From assembly GCA_003118195.1 (NCBI GenBank), contig BEXV01000200.1, positions 23,915-64,286 of the forward strand: a stretch of DNA of 40,372 nucleotides, given 5' to 3'. The position numbers and the translations under genes were made by a program. The DNA comes from Hemicentrotus pulcherrimus. Taxonomy: Eukaryota; Echinodermata; Echinoidea; Camarodonta; Strongylocentrotidae. This document shows, piece after piece, positions 1 to 11,300 of this stretch (within the stretch, counting starts at the first letter, position 1; each line of letters begins with the position of its first letter). The notes under the pieces are model-generated. The model saw nothing but the letters and a program-made list of their open reading frames with translations, did no database searches and had not been told where the DNA came from.

Positions 1-680
1 TTTTTTATTAAATAAGAGAGTAGAAAAATCATATACAGATCGAAATGTAGAACAGACTTATAATATTCATGGAAAAGATATACAATTAATATTTTAAGAC
101 TTAGAAAATGCACATAGAATAGTAATACTAAATTACATTTATATACATGTAAAATGGTTAATAGTAATTTATGTTCTTTTTGTGGTAAATATGAAGAAAG
201 TTACAAGCATTTATTTTGTATTTGTGAGAAAGTAAAACCGATTTGGGAATTTATTTAATTTAGTAGAGATTACAAATATAAATTGGAAAGGTGTCCATGT
301 AGGGATAGTTGAGTTAAACATAGGGAAGGAACAGTTATTAAAATGTATCATAATTTTGATATAATTTGATAATAATTTGATGTGTGTATGCAAGTGTTTG
401 TGTGTGTGTGTTTTTAAATTATCATATTTTTCTTTTTTCTTAAATGTCTTTTTATGTTCATGCCTTCTTCATGCATGCATGTTTCATTCTTTATTTAATG
501 TAAATAGTAAAAGTTTGTTTGTATTATTTAGATGTGAATGTAAAATCATATTATCTATATTATTATATTAACATGCAGATTATTTCATGTATTGAATTTG
601 TTACTGTTTATTATTGTTATTGTTTGTGAAAAGCAATGGAGAAAATAAATTACCATTGAAAAAAGAAAAGAAAAAAAAAG
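1..680 (+). mobile_element. 3' end of a decayed LINE (zf-RVT-type tail), cut by window edge
   Basis: From 154 to 258 the plus strand reads LCSFCGKYEESYKHLFCIC then PIWEFI and a stop. This C-x2-C-x8-H-x2/4-C motif with a following K-x-x-W is the zinc-knuckle typical of the C-terminus of non-LTR retrotransposon ORF2. A stop upstream (115) and the lack of a longer frame show decay. The element ends with AATAAA and an A-rich tail (about 648-680). The reverse transcriptase part would lie left of the window. Confidence 0.65.
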
Positions 681-1028
681 ATGCTTCCAATCCCCGGACA
701 AAAATCGCCACCTGGACACTCTCTCGCCACACCGGTAGAACGAATGCCTGGCCTGAATGGCAGCGAGCTAAGAATAGCTGTACATAAAAAAGCCTTTAGT
801 TTCAGACCATGTAGTATTGATATACATGTACATTGATACTAATAAAGTGTTAATGATTTGACCAATATCTATAAGAGACTATACCGGTAATTATTAAAAA
901 TCATCAGAGCTACCTAAATTTGTAAGGCATTTTGCATCACCAGTTTCATTGAGTCTGCAATTTTGTTGTTGACTTGTCATTTCTCTGCTCATTCATTATT
1001 TTATGGTATCCCCCTCTTCTCAATTAAA
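681..1028. other. no gene seen
   Basis: Short unique stretch between the LINE tail and the minisatellite. Nothing recognised. Confidence 0.5.
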
Positions 1029-1213
1029 ACCTCAAAGAGGACCCTAAATACAACCTCAATGACAACCTCAAAGACATTCTCAATGATAACCTCAGTGACA
1101 TTCACGATGACAATTTCATTGGCGTTCTCAATGACACTGAAGATGACAACCTATAAAGGTTTTAATCATCAATCACAATCTCAATGACATTCACAATGAC
1201 AACCTCAGCAATT
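1029..1213 (+). repeat. degenerate 12-bp minisatellite
   Basis: Eleven diverged units in register from 1029 to 1160 (for example ACCTCAATGACA, ACCTCAAAGACA, TTCTCAATGATA, TTCTCAATGACA), then a 12-base break and three more units shifted by five bases (1178-1213). The period of 12 keeps a plus-strand frame open from 963 to 1187, with a Thr/Ser/Met-rich four-residue pattern, but there is no sign that it is translated. Confidence 0.85.
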
Positions 1214-2935
1214 ACAAAGTAAATCAATCACAAACACAAAGTTATTATTTTTGCCAAGGCATTCAAAAGCTTTAATTTATATGGCACAAAAATAGGAAAT
1301 AAATGAGTGAAATCAAGGAAAGTTACATAACAGATGAAAACATAAAAATTCCTTGATTGAAAAATTCCTTGATCCTATTATTCCAAACAAAACAATTGTA
1401 ACAGGGAAAACTACAAACATGATACCATTTTATTATTGCAGTTCTACATCAGCAGATACAACATGGAACTTGTAATCTTGGTACCTTCATAAGCAAAAAC
1501 AAATGTGTGGATGAGAAAATATATATCATTTTCATAGATAAAGTCAAGTACTGTCATACAAGATGTATAAGACTGCATGTCTAATGCCTCCACCTGTATG
1601 TATCAATGTTAATCCACTTTCCTGTGATCTTCAACATCAGACCTTAACAAACTCAAATTCTTTTCATTTAATATTTTAGTAGTTTTACATACTTGATCAC
1701 AGTTTGGTCAACATTCATTTAATCATTATCTTGATACATGTAAATTTAGTAATAGGATGTTTTCTGGGACTTTTCACACTTTCACGATCCTGTGGTATGA
1801 ATTTGGTGATCTGACCTCTTGGCTATAGAAAGTCTTTGCTTGTACAGTGCTTTAAACTGACAGTTCAATGACTTTTTGACCCATTCTCAATCTTGACCTG
1901 TGCCTTCACATTTGAATTTGGTGATCCTACCTGTACAGGAAACTTAAGATTTGACACGTTTTCAAAATTAAACCTGTGCCTTCAAGAGATATACCTGTGT
2001 TATCAAGTTTTGTGATCCTACCTCAAAGCTCTCAAAGGTTAAAGGGACGACGTCAACAACGATGATGATGCCACCATAAATCCATCTTCTGTCATTGGAC
2101 ATTGTCTTGATTCACTACGAGTGAAGCCCTACGGCCTATTAAATACTCTGTCATAATCATGGCAACGTTTAATTTTCACTAAATAACCACATTTGCATGG
2201 TAGATATTAATCACTTATGAGTTTCCTATATGCTAACAATGACTTGACTGATTGATTCAAATTTGCCCCATTTTGAAAAGAAATTCCATTAAAAAATTGG
2301 GAACCATCATTTTCTTTTAGCATAAGATATAAAATAGACTGAACACAAGAATATCACCAGGTATGTGTGGCTGTGACAGAACTTGAAGTGAAGATTGCTG
2401 CACTCATAATTTAATTGAAATTATAGTTTGTAATCACACACTTTTAGTAGTGAATCTGGAAGACCTACAGAGTGGTTTTGGGGTGATACATGTAGAACTG
2501 CCTATAGGCAAATCAAATAAAAGTAACCATGCCAGTGCTAATATTAACTTGCAAGAATGGATCCCCCTCTCTGTCTAATAATAAATACCTGTACATAAAT
2601 CACAAGAAAACATTTCTTCATGACAATACAGACTAAATCATAATCATATCATATTGACCGACAAATGTTGGACAGATAAACAAACCCACAAACCATGTAA
2701 TACAAAACCTAGACAACCAACAGTATACACTGTTTAATGTCATCTCCAGCCTTGATTAGGATTCAATCAAAGGCTGATATCATTCAAATGAGACCAACGC
2801 CAAGAAATATTTAGTCCGCTGATTGGGTGTGTGCAAATCTTGATCATGGTTCATCATTTGAGTTAACTATACAAAACAAAACAAAAAAAAATTACCCAAA
2901 TAAACAAGATTTTCTGGTATTTTTAAAACATTTTT
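1214..2935. other. no gene seen, downstream of robo
   Basis: AT-rich sequence without convincing coding potential. Around 1780-2030 the words TTTGGTGATC, TTTGTGATCCTACCT and CCTGTGCCTTCA recur at irregular spacing, suggesting an old internal duplication or decayed repeat. Confidence 0.5.
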
Positions 2936-3128
2936 TTTACCCTGTGACATTTGACCTCTTACACCCAAAATCTAATCATTTATTCCTTGCTGCTACCTTT
3001 AAATACTTGATCCAACTCCCAAGTTTAAATCTGCTCAATGTTTCTGAGTGGGAACAAAGTTCGGGACAGACAACTGAACAAATCAAAAACATAATGCCTT
3101 TGGCACCACATTTGACGACAGAGGCATA
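2936..3128 (+). repeat. dispersed repeat with DR1-like head and GCATAA end, copy 1
   Basis: About 190 bases beginning CCTGTGACATTTGACCT and ending GAGGCATAA, with an internal GGGACAGACAACTG and ATAATGCCT. A related, shorter copy lies at 18786-18905. I recognise the layout (TGACCTTTGACC head, GGACAGACAACC middle, ATAATGCC ... GGCATAA hairpin end) as a widespread marine-invertebrate repeat. Here the DR1 has one mismatch (TGACATTTGACCT, 2945-2957). Confidence 0.6.
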
Positions 3129-3303
3129 AATATCTTAAAAAAACATATTTCTCTCAGTTACCAAGCACAATGAATACTAATTTAATATTTTCATGAAACA
3201 AAGTTAACAATTTGAAACATTATCTTTATGTCAATACAGATACATAATCACTCTTCTGAAAACAGATCAACATTGGAAAAAGCACAAGAAAATACAGGCG
3301 ATA

Positions 3304-3350
3304 GTAATATATATATATATATTTATAGATGTATATATATATATATACAT
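3304..3350. repeat. (TA)n microsatellite
   Basis: Two TA runs separated by TTTATAGATG. Simple repeat, no further meaning visible. Confidence 0.9.
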
Positions 3351-3654
3351 ATAATCCTCCTTTTTAAGGTTTTCAAAGGGAAATGTACATTATCCTTTAA
3401 CAAATATTTACACATTGATTACAATTCCCCATATGGTTTGAGATGAGCCTTTGAAGAGAATCATTTACAATACACAACTGTACACAGGCAATCTCGTTAA
3501 TTTGGCAGCTTTTAGGGCATCATTTACAGGCTTTTTTAGTCTAAGAAAGCATTTTTTTACAGCTTTAGAATTCAAGACATCACACATGAAATGTCTCTTT
3601 ATGTCTAATATAAGGGCTTTTATATATACTTGTCAACAGCATCTATAACGACTA

Positions 3655-4635
3655 ATATTTTGTACCTTTAATCTTACACTCTCGTGTATATTGTTGTCAT
3701 GCCATGTTTGTCTGGTAAACTATACTAACCAATAATTCCTCTCCTAAAACGACTGAACATACAAAAACAAAATCTCTTTCATGAATTTTGAACTTCCATC
3801 AAGAGAAGAGGGAAGATACAGAGATAAATGAGGGAACTGGAAGGTCAAGTATAGAATTTATTATTTAATAGTGTGATGAAGCACTTGTGTAAGAGATTTC
3901 TGAAATTTGTTCATTTGCAATTCACATATGATTTTTAATACAATATTGTTCAAACTTAAATCTTAATTTAAGTTAAAGTTGATTTAATTTAAGTGTGAGA
4001 AATGTCTAGCCTTCCAGGAAACAAAATTATCTGCTCGCTTACACCGTTATGTTCAATGAATTTGAATAAAATTCAAAGGTAAATTTGTAGGTATTGAGGG
4101 TCATCTTACTCAGTTATCTACCAAAAAAACAGTTTGCATGAATCAATTTCTACTCAAGGTGTGAGGTTACTGAAATTGAGTAAGAAATAAAAAATAAATA
4201 AAAAGAGGATATTCAAACATATTTATATTTTCTATTTCCATTTGTATTTCTTGTTCTTACCTATGAGACATAATACAAATTTTCTTTCAACAGTCTGTCA
4301 TTCCAGTCAAAATGCAGCTCACATTGCCTGTGAGCTGTACATATATAAAATTACACAAAAACTCAAATAAACTGGGCAAGCAATTCAATAGAGGAAGTCA
4401 ATGTCATATATATCAATCTGTACAAAATTACAGTCTATTTCATTTATCATAAAGAGAGACTCATTGGTGTGAGTCGAGCTTCACTTGAAATCATTGTAAC
4501 ATTAAACATAGCTGAAAAGACATGGAGCAGTATCCCTTTCATTCTTTGACCACTGGCAGATGAGTCTGATGGTTCTCAAACACCCAACACAGACAGAGAA
4601 AATCCATGTACCCTTCATATGCAATACAAACAAGA
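3655..4635. other. no gene seen; possible distal 3' UTR or downstream DNA
   Basis: AT-rich, without open frames that show protein features. Another AATAAA-like hexamer on the minus strand lies near 3853. Nothing else recognised. Confidence 0.5.
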
Positions 4636-5016
4636 AGACCTTTGCTCAGAGGGTTTTATTTCCATGGTGCCGTGATAATATGAAGAATTGATCCAGACTT
4701 GAAGGTGAATATATCCTTCACACATCCATTGCTCATCAGAGGTCTATTCTGAAAGGTGCATGAACCAGTCATCCTAAATCCAGCTTCTCTCATTGGCAAT
4801 GATGCTCCAAAGATTCCAGTTTCAACATGAAGAAATGCTTTTCAATAAAGCTCAAATAATCTCATCACAGCATCAGTCATTTAATAATTAAAATATATAA
4901 CTCTTGCATTTCTTCAAAAACATTTCAGTTTTAAAGCATGAGTATTTAACGCGTTGCTGATGCGCACACCTTCCATGTTGTGGTCAAAAGTCTGTACCTT
5001 GGCTATGAGGATTAGG
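4636..5016 (-). other. robo: robo 3' UTR, proximal part, with candidate poly(A) signal
   Basis: Sequence downstream of the stop has no further minus-strand coding signal. The first AATAAA on this strand is at 4655-4660, about 360 bases after the stop, followed by a T/G-rich stretch (CTTCTTGTTTGTATTG) suited to a downstream element. Robo 3' UTRs can be much longer, so the true end may lie further left. Confidence 0.4.
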
Positions 5017-5351
5017 CTATGAGGGGAATCGTTCCTCCTCTTCGTGCGCAAACGCCATGGGATTCGCAGTAACCGTTAGACCAAGGTCGTTTGTGTCGCG
5101 AAGAAAGAGGTTATCATGCGAGGGTGGTGGTGCCCCTCTACGCTTGTTCTTGTTCATGCAATCCTGCTGTTGGCTTTCATTGCTGGATGGTGGGGGTGGT
5201 AAGCTTCGTTGTGAGGGGGCTTGTGGCTGCATGGACTGTTGTTGGTGGTAGTTGTAGGGGTCTGACATGGGTACCCTGTGCTGTTGTTGCTGTTGTTGTT
5301 GTTGTTGTTGGGGTGATGGCTGGGGGAATAGTGAGTTGGGGACGGCAGGAC
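5017..5351 (-). CDS. robo: robo terminal exon: polyQ, polyproline, stop
   Basis: Residues 1473-1583 and the TAG stop (5017-5019). Begins GPAVPNSLFPQPSP, then ten consecutive glutamines encoded by a CAA/CAG run (5281-5310), a Gln/Pro-rich stretch, a second polyproline (SLPPPPSS), a basic KNKRRGAPPP segment and an acidic end (AHEEEERFPS). Acceptor TTCATTTCAG. The CAA/CAG run is interrupted (CAG at units 7 and 10). The C-terminal polyproline may serve as a further SH3/EVH1 ligand; that is inference. Confidence 0.9.
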
Positions 5352-8300
5352 CTGAAATGAATCAAACATAAAAGATGATGCATAATTTTCAAAGGAGATG
5401 CATAAAGAATATAAATTGTTTTTCAAAGTCTGATATCTACCCTGCCAGAGAAAGAACCCACTACCTACTTGCCGCATTGTTGTGAATTAGGGTTCCAAAT
5501 TAAAAAATGAGAGGATACCCTACTTATCTTTGTTAACCATGCTCTTAACCTACATAAATCATGTTCATATAGCTTATGAAGTGCATTTGTACGGCAATGT
5601 ACACACATTTAATGTTATTGCATGAGAGGTATCTATGATGGATGAAATTTACAAATACTGAAAATTGAGCACGTCTCACCTTTTCTACTATTTGGTGTTG
5701 TTCTTCTTGATGCTTTTTTAGCTGAACCATTTCCCATGTGCTCTCCTGCATCGAGATCTCTCCCAACTGAAGTAGAAACAAAATATTGCACATTTTACTT
5801 CATTTATTGATCTATATTTAAAAAAGAACACAGAAATTAGGCACTCCTTGTATAACAATCAAAAATAAATATAAAATTTATATCAATACAGTAACTAAAA
5901 TACATACATCCTATAAACATATTTGTTCAAATATCGACAATAAAAGAAAAGAAGCTGAATGAATGAGCCCTGCCAAGCATTTAAGTTCAAAACCTGATGA
6001 TACAGGAACAGGGTTACGTGTTTATCATTGCACAATTACTAATGCACCTTGCTTATGTTTGGTGTGGATGATTTACATCTTAATTAGGCATCGTGGTGTG
6101 GATACTTACGGTACCAAACTCAAGTTCAAAATGAAAAATCTATGAAATTGATATGCAGGCCCCTTTTCTACAAAAATAATTCTTTTGAGCAGTCTTGCAA
6201 TAGGTTAAATTCACAAGGATGAATTGGTAAAGTGTAGAATATATAGTTGCTGCACTTGATATCAATGTTAACTTATTATAAAGGTGATACATTATGTATC
6301 ACCCAATTAAATCAACAATTAACATCAACAACAATTTAAACAAAAAGTCTTGATATCCTGTGTCAAATGCGATGAAATTACTGACTCACATGTTTGTTAT
6401 TGTTTTTGAGTGATTTACACTTTAAATATACATCTTGTAACATAATCTGATCACTTCCCTTCACTTGAAAATTTATATTCAAATTCAAAGCAACTTTATG
6501 CACTGGAATTTTCAATAGAAAATAGTGATATTGTGCAATGAGTTATGCTTACCTTTTGCTGGTGGAGAACCAACGACTGGAATGCCTGCATTTTGAGCAG
6601 CAGCTGTGACTGCTGCAGCAAAGTCCGTCTCAGCACAGAATGAACCATCTGAACTACAGCTGGAGGCGCTGTTACGATTGCTACCACCAGTACTGCTCCC
6701 ATTCATTGATGCCCATGACGCCATCATTGACCCTAGGTGCAATCAAACACAGCAAAATATCAACTCAATTTCTTTCATTAATCTGGATTCTCTATACAAA
6801 GAGGGTTTTAGTTGCCAGCTAGAGAATGGAACTTTGTTCTCTTGGGTTGAGCAGACTATAGTAGAAATTTGGAATGTGAATACAACACTCTGTCAGGCTC
6901 ATTTCCATAACTCCTTGTTTAAAAGGTTTACTTGCCAGAATATATACAGCCACTGAATAAGGCCTCTTAGCATCTGAAGAAGAAGACAAAAAGGAATGAG
7001 GTAGAATATCCTTTTTTTGTGATTTTTTTCTCTCTCTCTGAATTTGTTTCCTTGTTTTAATTTCCCCATCTTGTCATTTTCTTTCTCTATAGTATCTCTC
7101 TCTCTTTCTTCATTTTCTCTGTGTGTGTTTTCTCTCCCACTTTCTTCTACTAGCTCTTTATTCAAAATCTTTCTGTTTCTCTTCTTTCCCATTCATAAAA
7201 AGAGTTCTAGTGCTGTTAGGTATGGTTCCTAGAATATTTATACACCCTAAACCTGATAACCCCTTTTAAGCTCTTGCTGTGAAGGTATGTGTCCCTGGCT
7301 AATGTGCGGCCAGTACATCTACATGTATTTGACAGATCATTTGAGAGAACATTTTAGTTGCAATCTAGGCTTAGTAATGTTTTATCAATATGAGCCCTTG
7401 TGACATTATTGACTTACCTGTACAATTACTAGATGTTTCTAAATCTGTTTCTAAATCATCTGGTATTAACTTTGAAGACTGGTCTGGCAAACCTGATGAT
7501 GCACACAAGAAAAAAGCACAACAGAAAACATGTTTAGAAAAACTGTTAATACAAAATTGCAATAGTAATAATAATTATATATATATATATATATATACAT
7601 GAACATTACATTATCTCCTTCAACAATAACTTCATCTTTTGCCAGGTAGAAAGATTGCTCAATTTCATTTACACCAGGTGATATTTCATGCCACAATTCA
7701 TTCTCCGATAAAAAATATTAGTTTTCTTTAATTTAAGACTGCCTATATTGTTAGAATCCTGTCTCTAAACTTCCATTTCATCCTAAAAACAGAGAATTTT
7801 TTTCGAATTTTTTACCTATGTTATGTGCTTGATCACAATCATAAATTTGTGATCACGATAGTGCACATAACTTACGGGTTAACAGAAGGAAATCACTTTA
7901 AGGACTTCATTCTTTTGAAAGCAAACTGGACTTTTAAAAATAAGAATCTAACTATAGAGTCTTAAATGAAAGAATACTTTTTTTGGAGAATGACCTGTGG
8001 CATGACATTTCACCGGATGCAAAAAGGGAAACTTAAGTCACCTTTCTGACCTGCTCAAACCAATTTGGCATTGAATTTATGTATACAAAGTCAATGCAAA
8101 ATCTATTCTGTTGTCCCACAAGTAGAAATATATCAGGGCCCGACCAGTTTTCAGCCAGTGGGACATGGTTTAAAGGAAAATCATGATGAATTAGCCCTGA
8201 TGAATAGTGAGGGAACGATTTCAGAAACTTGTTATCTTATTAGCCTTTTTATCTTCACTGATCTCCATAATCGTTTTTTAATATTGAATAAAGAAACAAT

Positions 8301-11300
8301 TTTTTTTTCTTCTTAAGAATCCATTGTTGTCCTAAAATCAATTATAATGTGTTTCTCTGATTTTCTAAAATTACATTAAGAGCAAAATATTAAAGCCAGA
8401 GTTCTCCATGATGCAATCAATTCTATTAACCCAATTCTATAAGTCTATCCCACTGCACTGCCATTAAATCGGTTAATGGTTGAGATGATGTACCTGTGTC
8501 AGGAGCTATTCTAGGTAGCATAGGAGCAGCTTCTTCATTGTCTGACATAGCTTCACTCTGTGACATGAGATCATCATTAAACTCTAGAAGTTCTCTACCA
8601 AGCTGCTCATGCCTTGGATCATCAAACACCTGATGAGGGGCGAGAGGTTGCCCCCCTGCCATGACTGCTACAGGGTACATCTGTCCATTGATGAGCCCCA
8701 TAGGACGATGGATGGGCAGGGTAGTGGTGTGCTGCTGGGGCTCATCTCCCCTTGAGACCACTGGTAGAGTGTGTGGAAGCCCATTGGACTGGGGATGAGG
8801 ATGTGTGTAGGGGTACTGAGGGTACTGGGGGTGTTGCCTCATAGGGAGAGCTGGGGCGTGGTGGGGATGGTGTCCTCCAATCATTGCTGGCTGAATAGGG
8901 ACAAACGTTGGATGTGTATGGATGCCTTGGTGAGCACCTGGATGACCATTAGGATGACCGTTTGGATGACCATTACATGGAGGAGGTGATTTGATCTTGC
9001 CTAGAGAGTCTTGAGATGGTGTAGAGCCCATTGGGGGCTCTTCAGGAGGAGGGGGAAGAAACTCAGTCCAGTTGCATGCTGGGTATTTGCTACCAGTTCC
9101 TGTACGTGTCTTGACTTTTCTTCTGCTTCCTGTTGAGTGAGAGATATGATGATGATAGGAGAGTAAGCTCACAGTGTTCTTTGAACAAACATTTGTATCT
9201 TCACAATGTGTGCTTAACTTCTGAAAAAGAGTGCCATATAAATCCTCCTCCTCCTTTCTTCCTTCTCATTCTTCACCTTCTTCTCATTCTTATTATTATC
9301 AACAATTAAGTTCATTGAAAATACATGAAACCTCTACAAAACTGGATTTCGACTGTTCTAAATGCCACTGACTACACAAGACACTTTATACAACATCTAA
9401 GAAGAGAAACAAAATGTTACAAACCTTGTGAACTTGCACCAGAATCACTTAGACCACTTTGACATTCAACACAGAGATGTGATCCCTCTAAAAATCAAAA
9501 TAACAACAACAAAAAAAAAAATTATATGTGACCCATATAAAAATGAAAATAAGAAAAAGGAGTAAACAGGTACTCTGTTAAGATTGTCCAAAGAATAAAC
9601 ATCAAAACCTGTATTAAGCTAAAACAGAATATCTCATGTTTTCTCACCTCTTTGTGGGGGTAATGGAGGTCCTCCGTCTTCTCCTGGTCTTCCCTTCTTG
9701 CCTGACTTCTTACGTCCCTTATGCTGACCCGCACATGAGCTGGGCAAGGGATAGGTGATGGATCCAGAGGCTGAGCCTGAACTAGTATCGCTGCAGTTCT
9801 GCCTTTGAGCCATGTATTCTCTGATCTGTGTCATTCAAAGTGAACAAAGAATACAAAGCATGATATAAAGCAAGAATCTAAATACAAGAAACAGAGTTGC
9901 ACAAGACAATGCCCAGACTCAAGTGAACGTGGTTGATCTCAGCTCAATTGACAGCACTAGGTAATGGGATATCAGTCCGTGCTTACTGTACTCCAAACAA
10001 ATATCAAATGCACAGAGAAAGTAGATGAAACCCCCTAGATAAAGTACATTAAGTTTTGTTTCATTTTTTTGGTATGAAAAACCTCATAAAAATGAGTTAG
10101 CCTTGATACGAGTGTCCATTACCACTTCTTTGTAGTACCATTCATTGTACTACCAAGTTTACAGATATGCATTTCCAGATATCACTGAAATTTCACGCAC
10201 TATTAACCAACATTATATTTCAAATAGAAAAAGCATGATTTTCTTTGTCAAAACATACATGGAGAGATATAATATCAAAGTGTGCATAGTTTAATCTGCC
10301 AACAGCACTAAGAGGCTAACCCATTGATCACTGCACCATCTAATACAGGCTTAAATCACTTAGTTCCTGAATTAAGGGTTTAGCAGAGAATGACACAACA
10401 TTAAACTGGCCGGGTAGGATATGAAGATGAGAGGACTTACATTAGGAGGCAGTACGAGTGTGGTGGATGCATATGGTTCTGTCATATGAGGTGGTAGTGA
10501 CTGGCAATGTTCTTGAAGCATATGATTGCACTGATTAAGAGGCAGTGTGTGAGCCATATGAGGGCATGAAGGACTCTCATCATCATCATCTGATTCATTG
10601 TCAACAACCGCATAAACAGGAACATTATTGCTGCAAACAAGGAGAAAAGTGGTTCTTAGGATTCAAACACATGATAACAATAATAGTAAAAATATAACGT
10701 ACTTATATAGCGCATATCACATATTACACAGCGGTTTTTGAGATTTTGGTGTATGTTCATGTAAGCTGCAAACTGTTCATGACATATTTAATATTCATTT
10801 AGTATTCTTTAATTGTTCGCAGAGGTATGCCGAGCTGAATTTTCTTTCTTTTTTACATGTTTTAAGTATGTGAAAAATTGATTTGTCCCAAATTATGTGA
10901 CCTAATAAAGCTTATGTCTAAAAGAATTCAACCAAGGCCCCCATTCTTGATTTAGGAAGGGAAAAAAAATCAAATCAAATCAAATTTACAAAAGGTTTGA
11001 ATAATTTAGTTGTTTAATGTTTGTTGTTTATTTCCAGAATATTGAGATTCCTTTAGCAGTTTTAAAAGGCTGTGTACTTTTAATACATTCATTCATAATT
11101 ACCTGTTATAATGGTTGGTTTTATGTGTTCCGATGTCTCCTTTCTCGCCTTGATTTGCTTGCATTTGCTCTTTGGATTCTGTGCAAAAATAAACAAACAA
11201 ATGAACAATAGGTTAGCTATAAATGAAATCAATGAATATATCAATATCAATTTTCAGGAGTATCAATCTTTTCTTCTTGAGTATTGGAGAAGGCACTTCA

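Noticed and set aside
963..1187. Plus-strand ORF of 74 codons
   Set aside because: It is mostly the 12-bp minisatellite read through; no start context, homology or splice evidence.
5057..5360. Plus-strand ORFs over the terminal robo exon
   Set aside because: Shadows of the GC-rich coding exon on the other strand; the minus frame has the Robo tail and a phase-matched acceptor.
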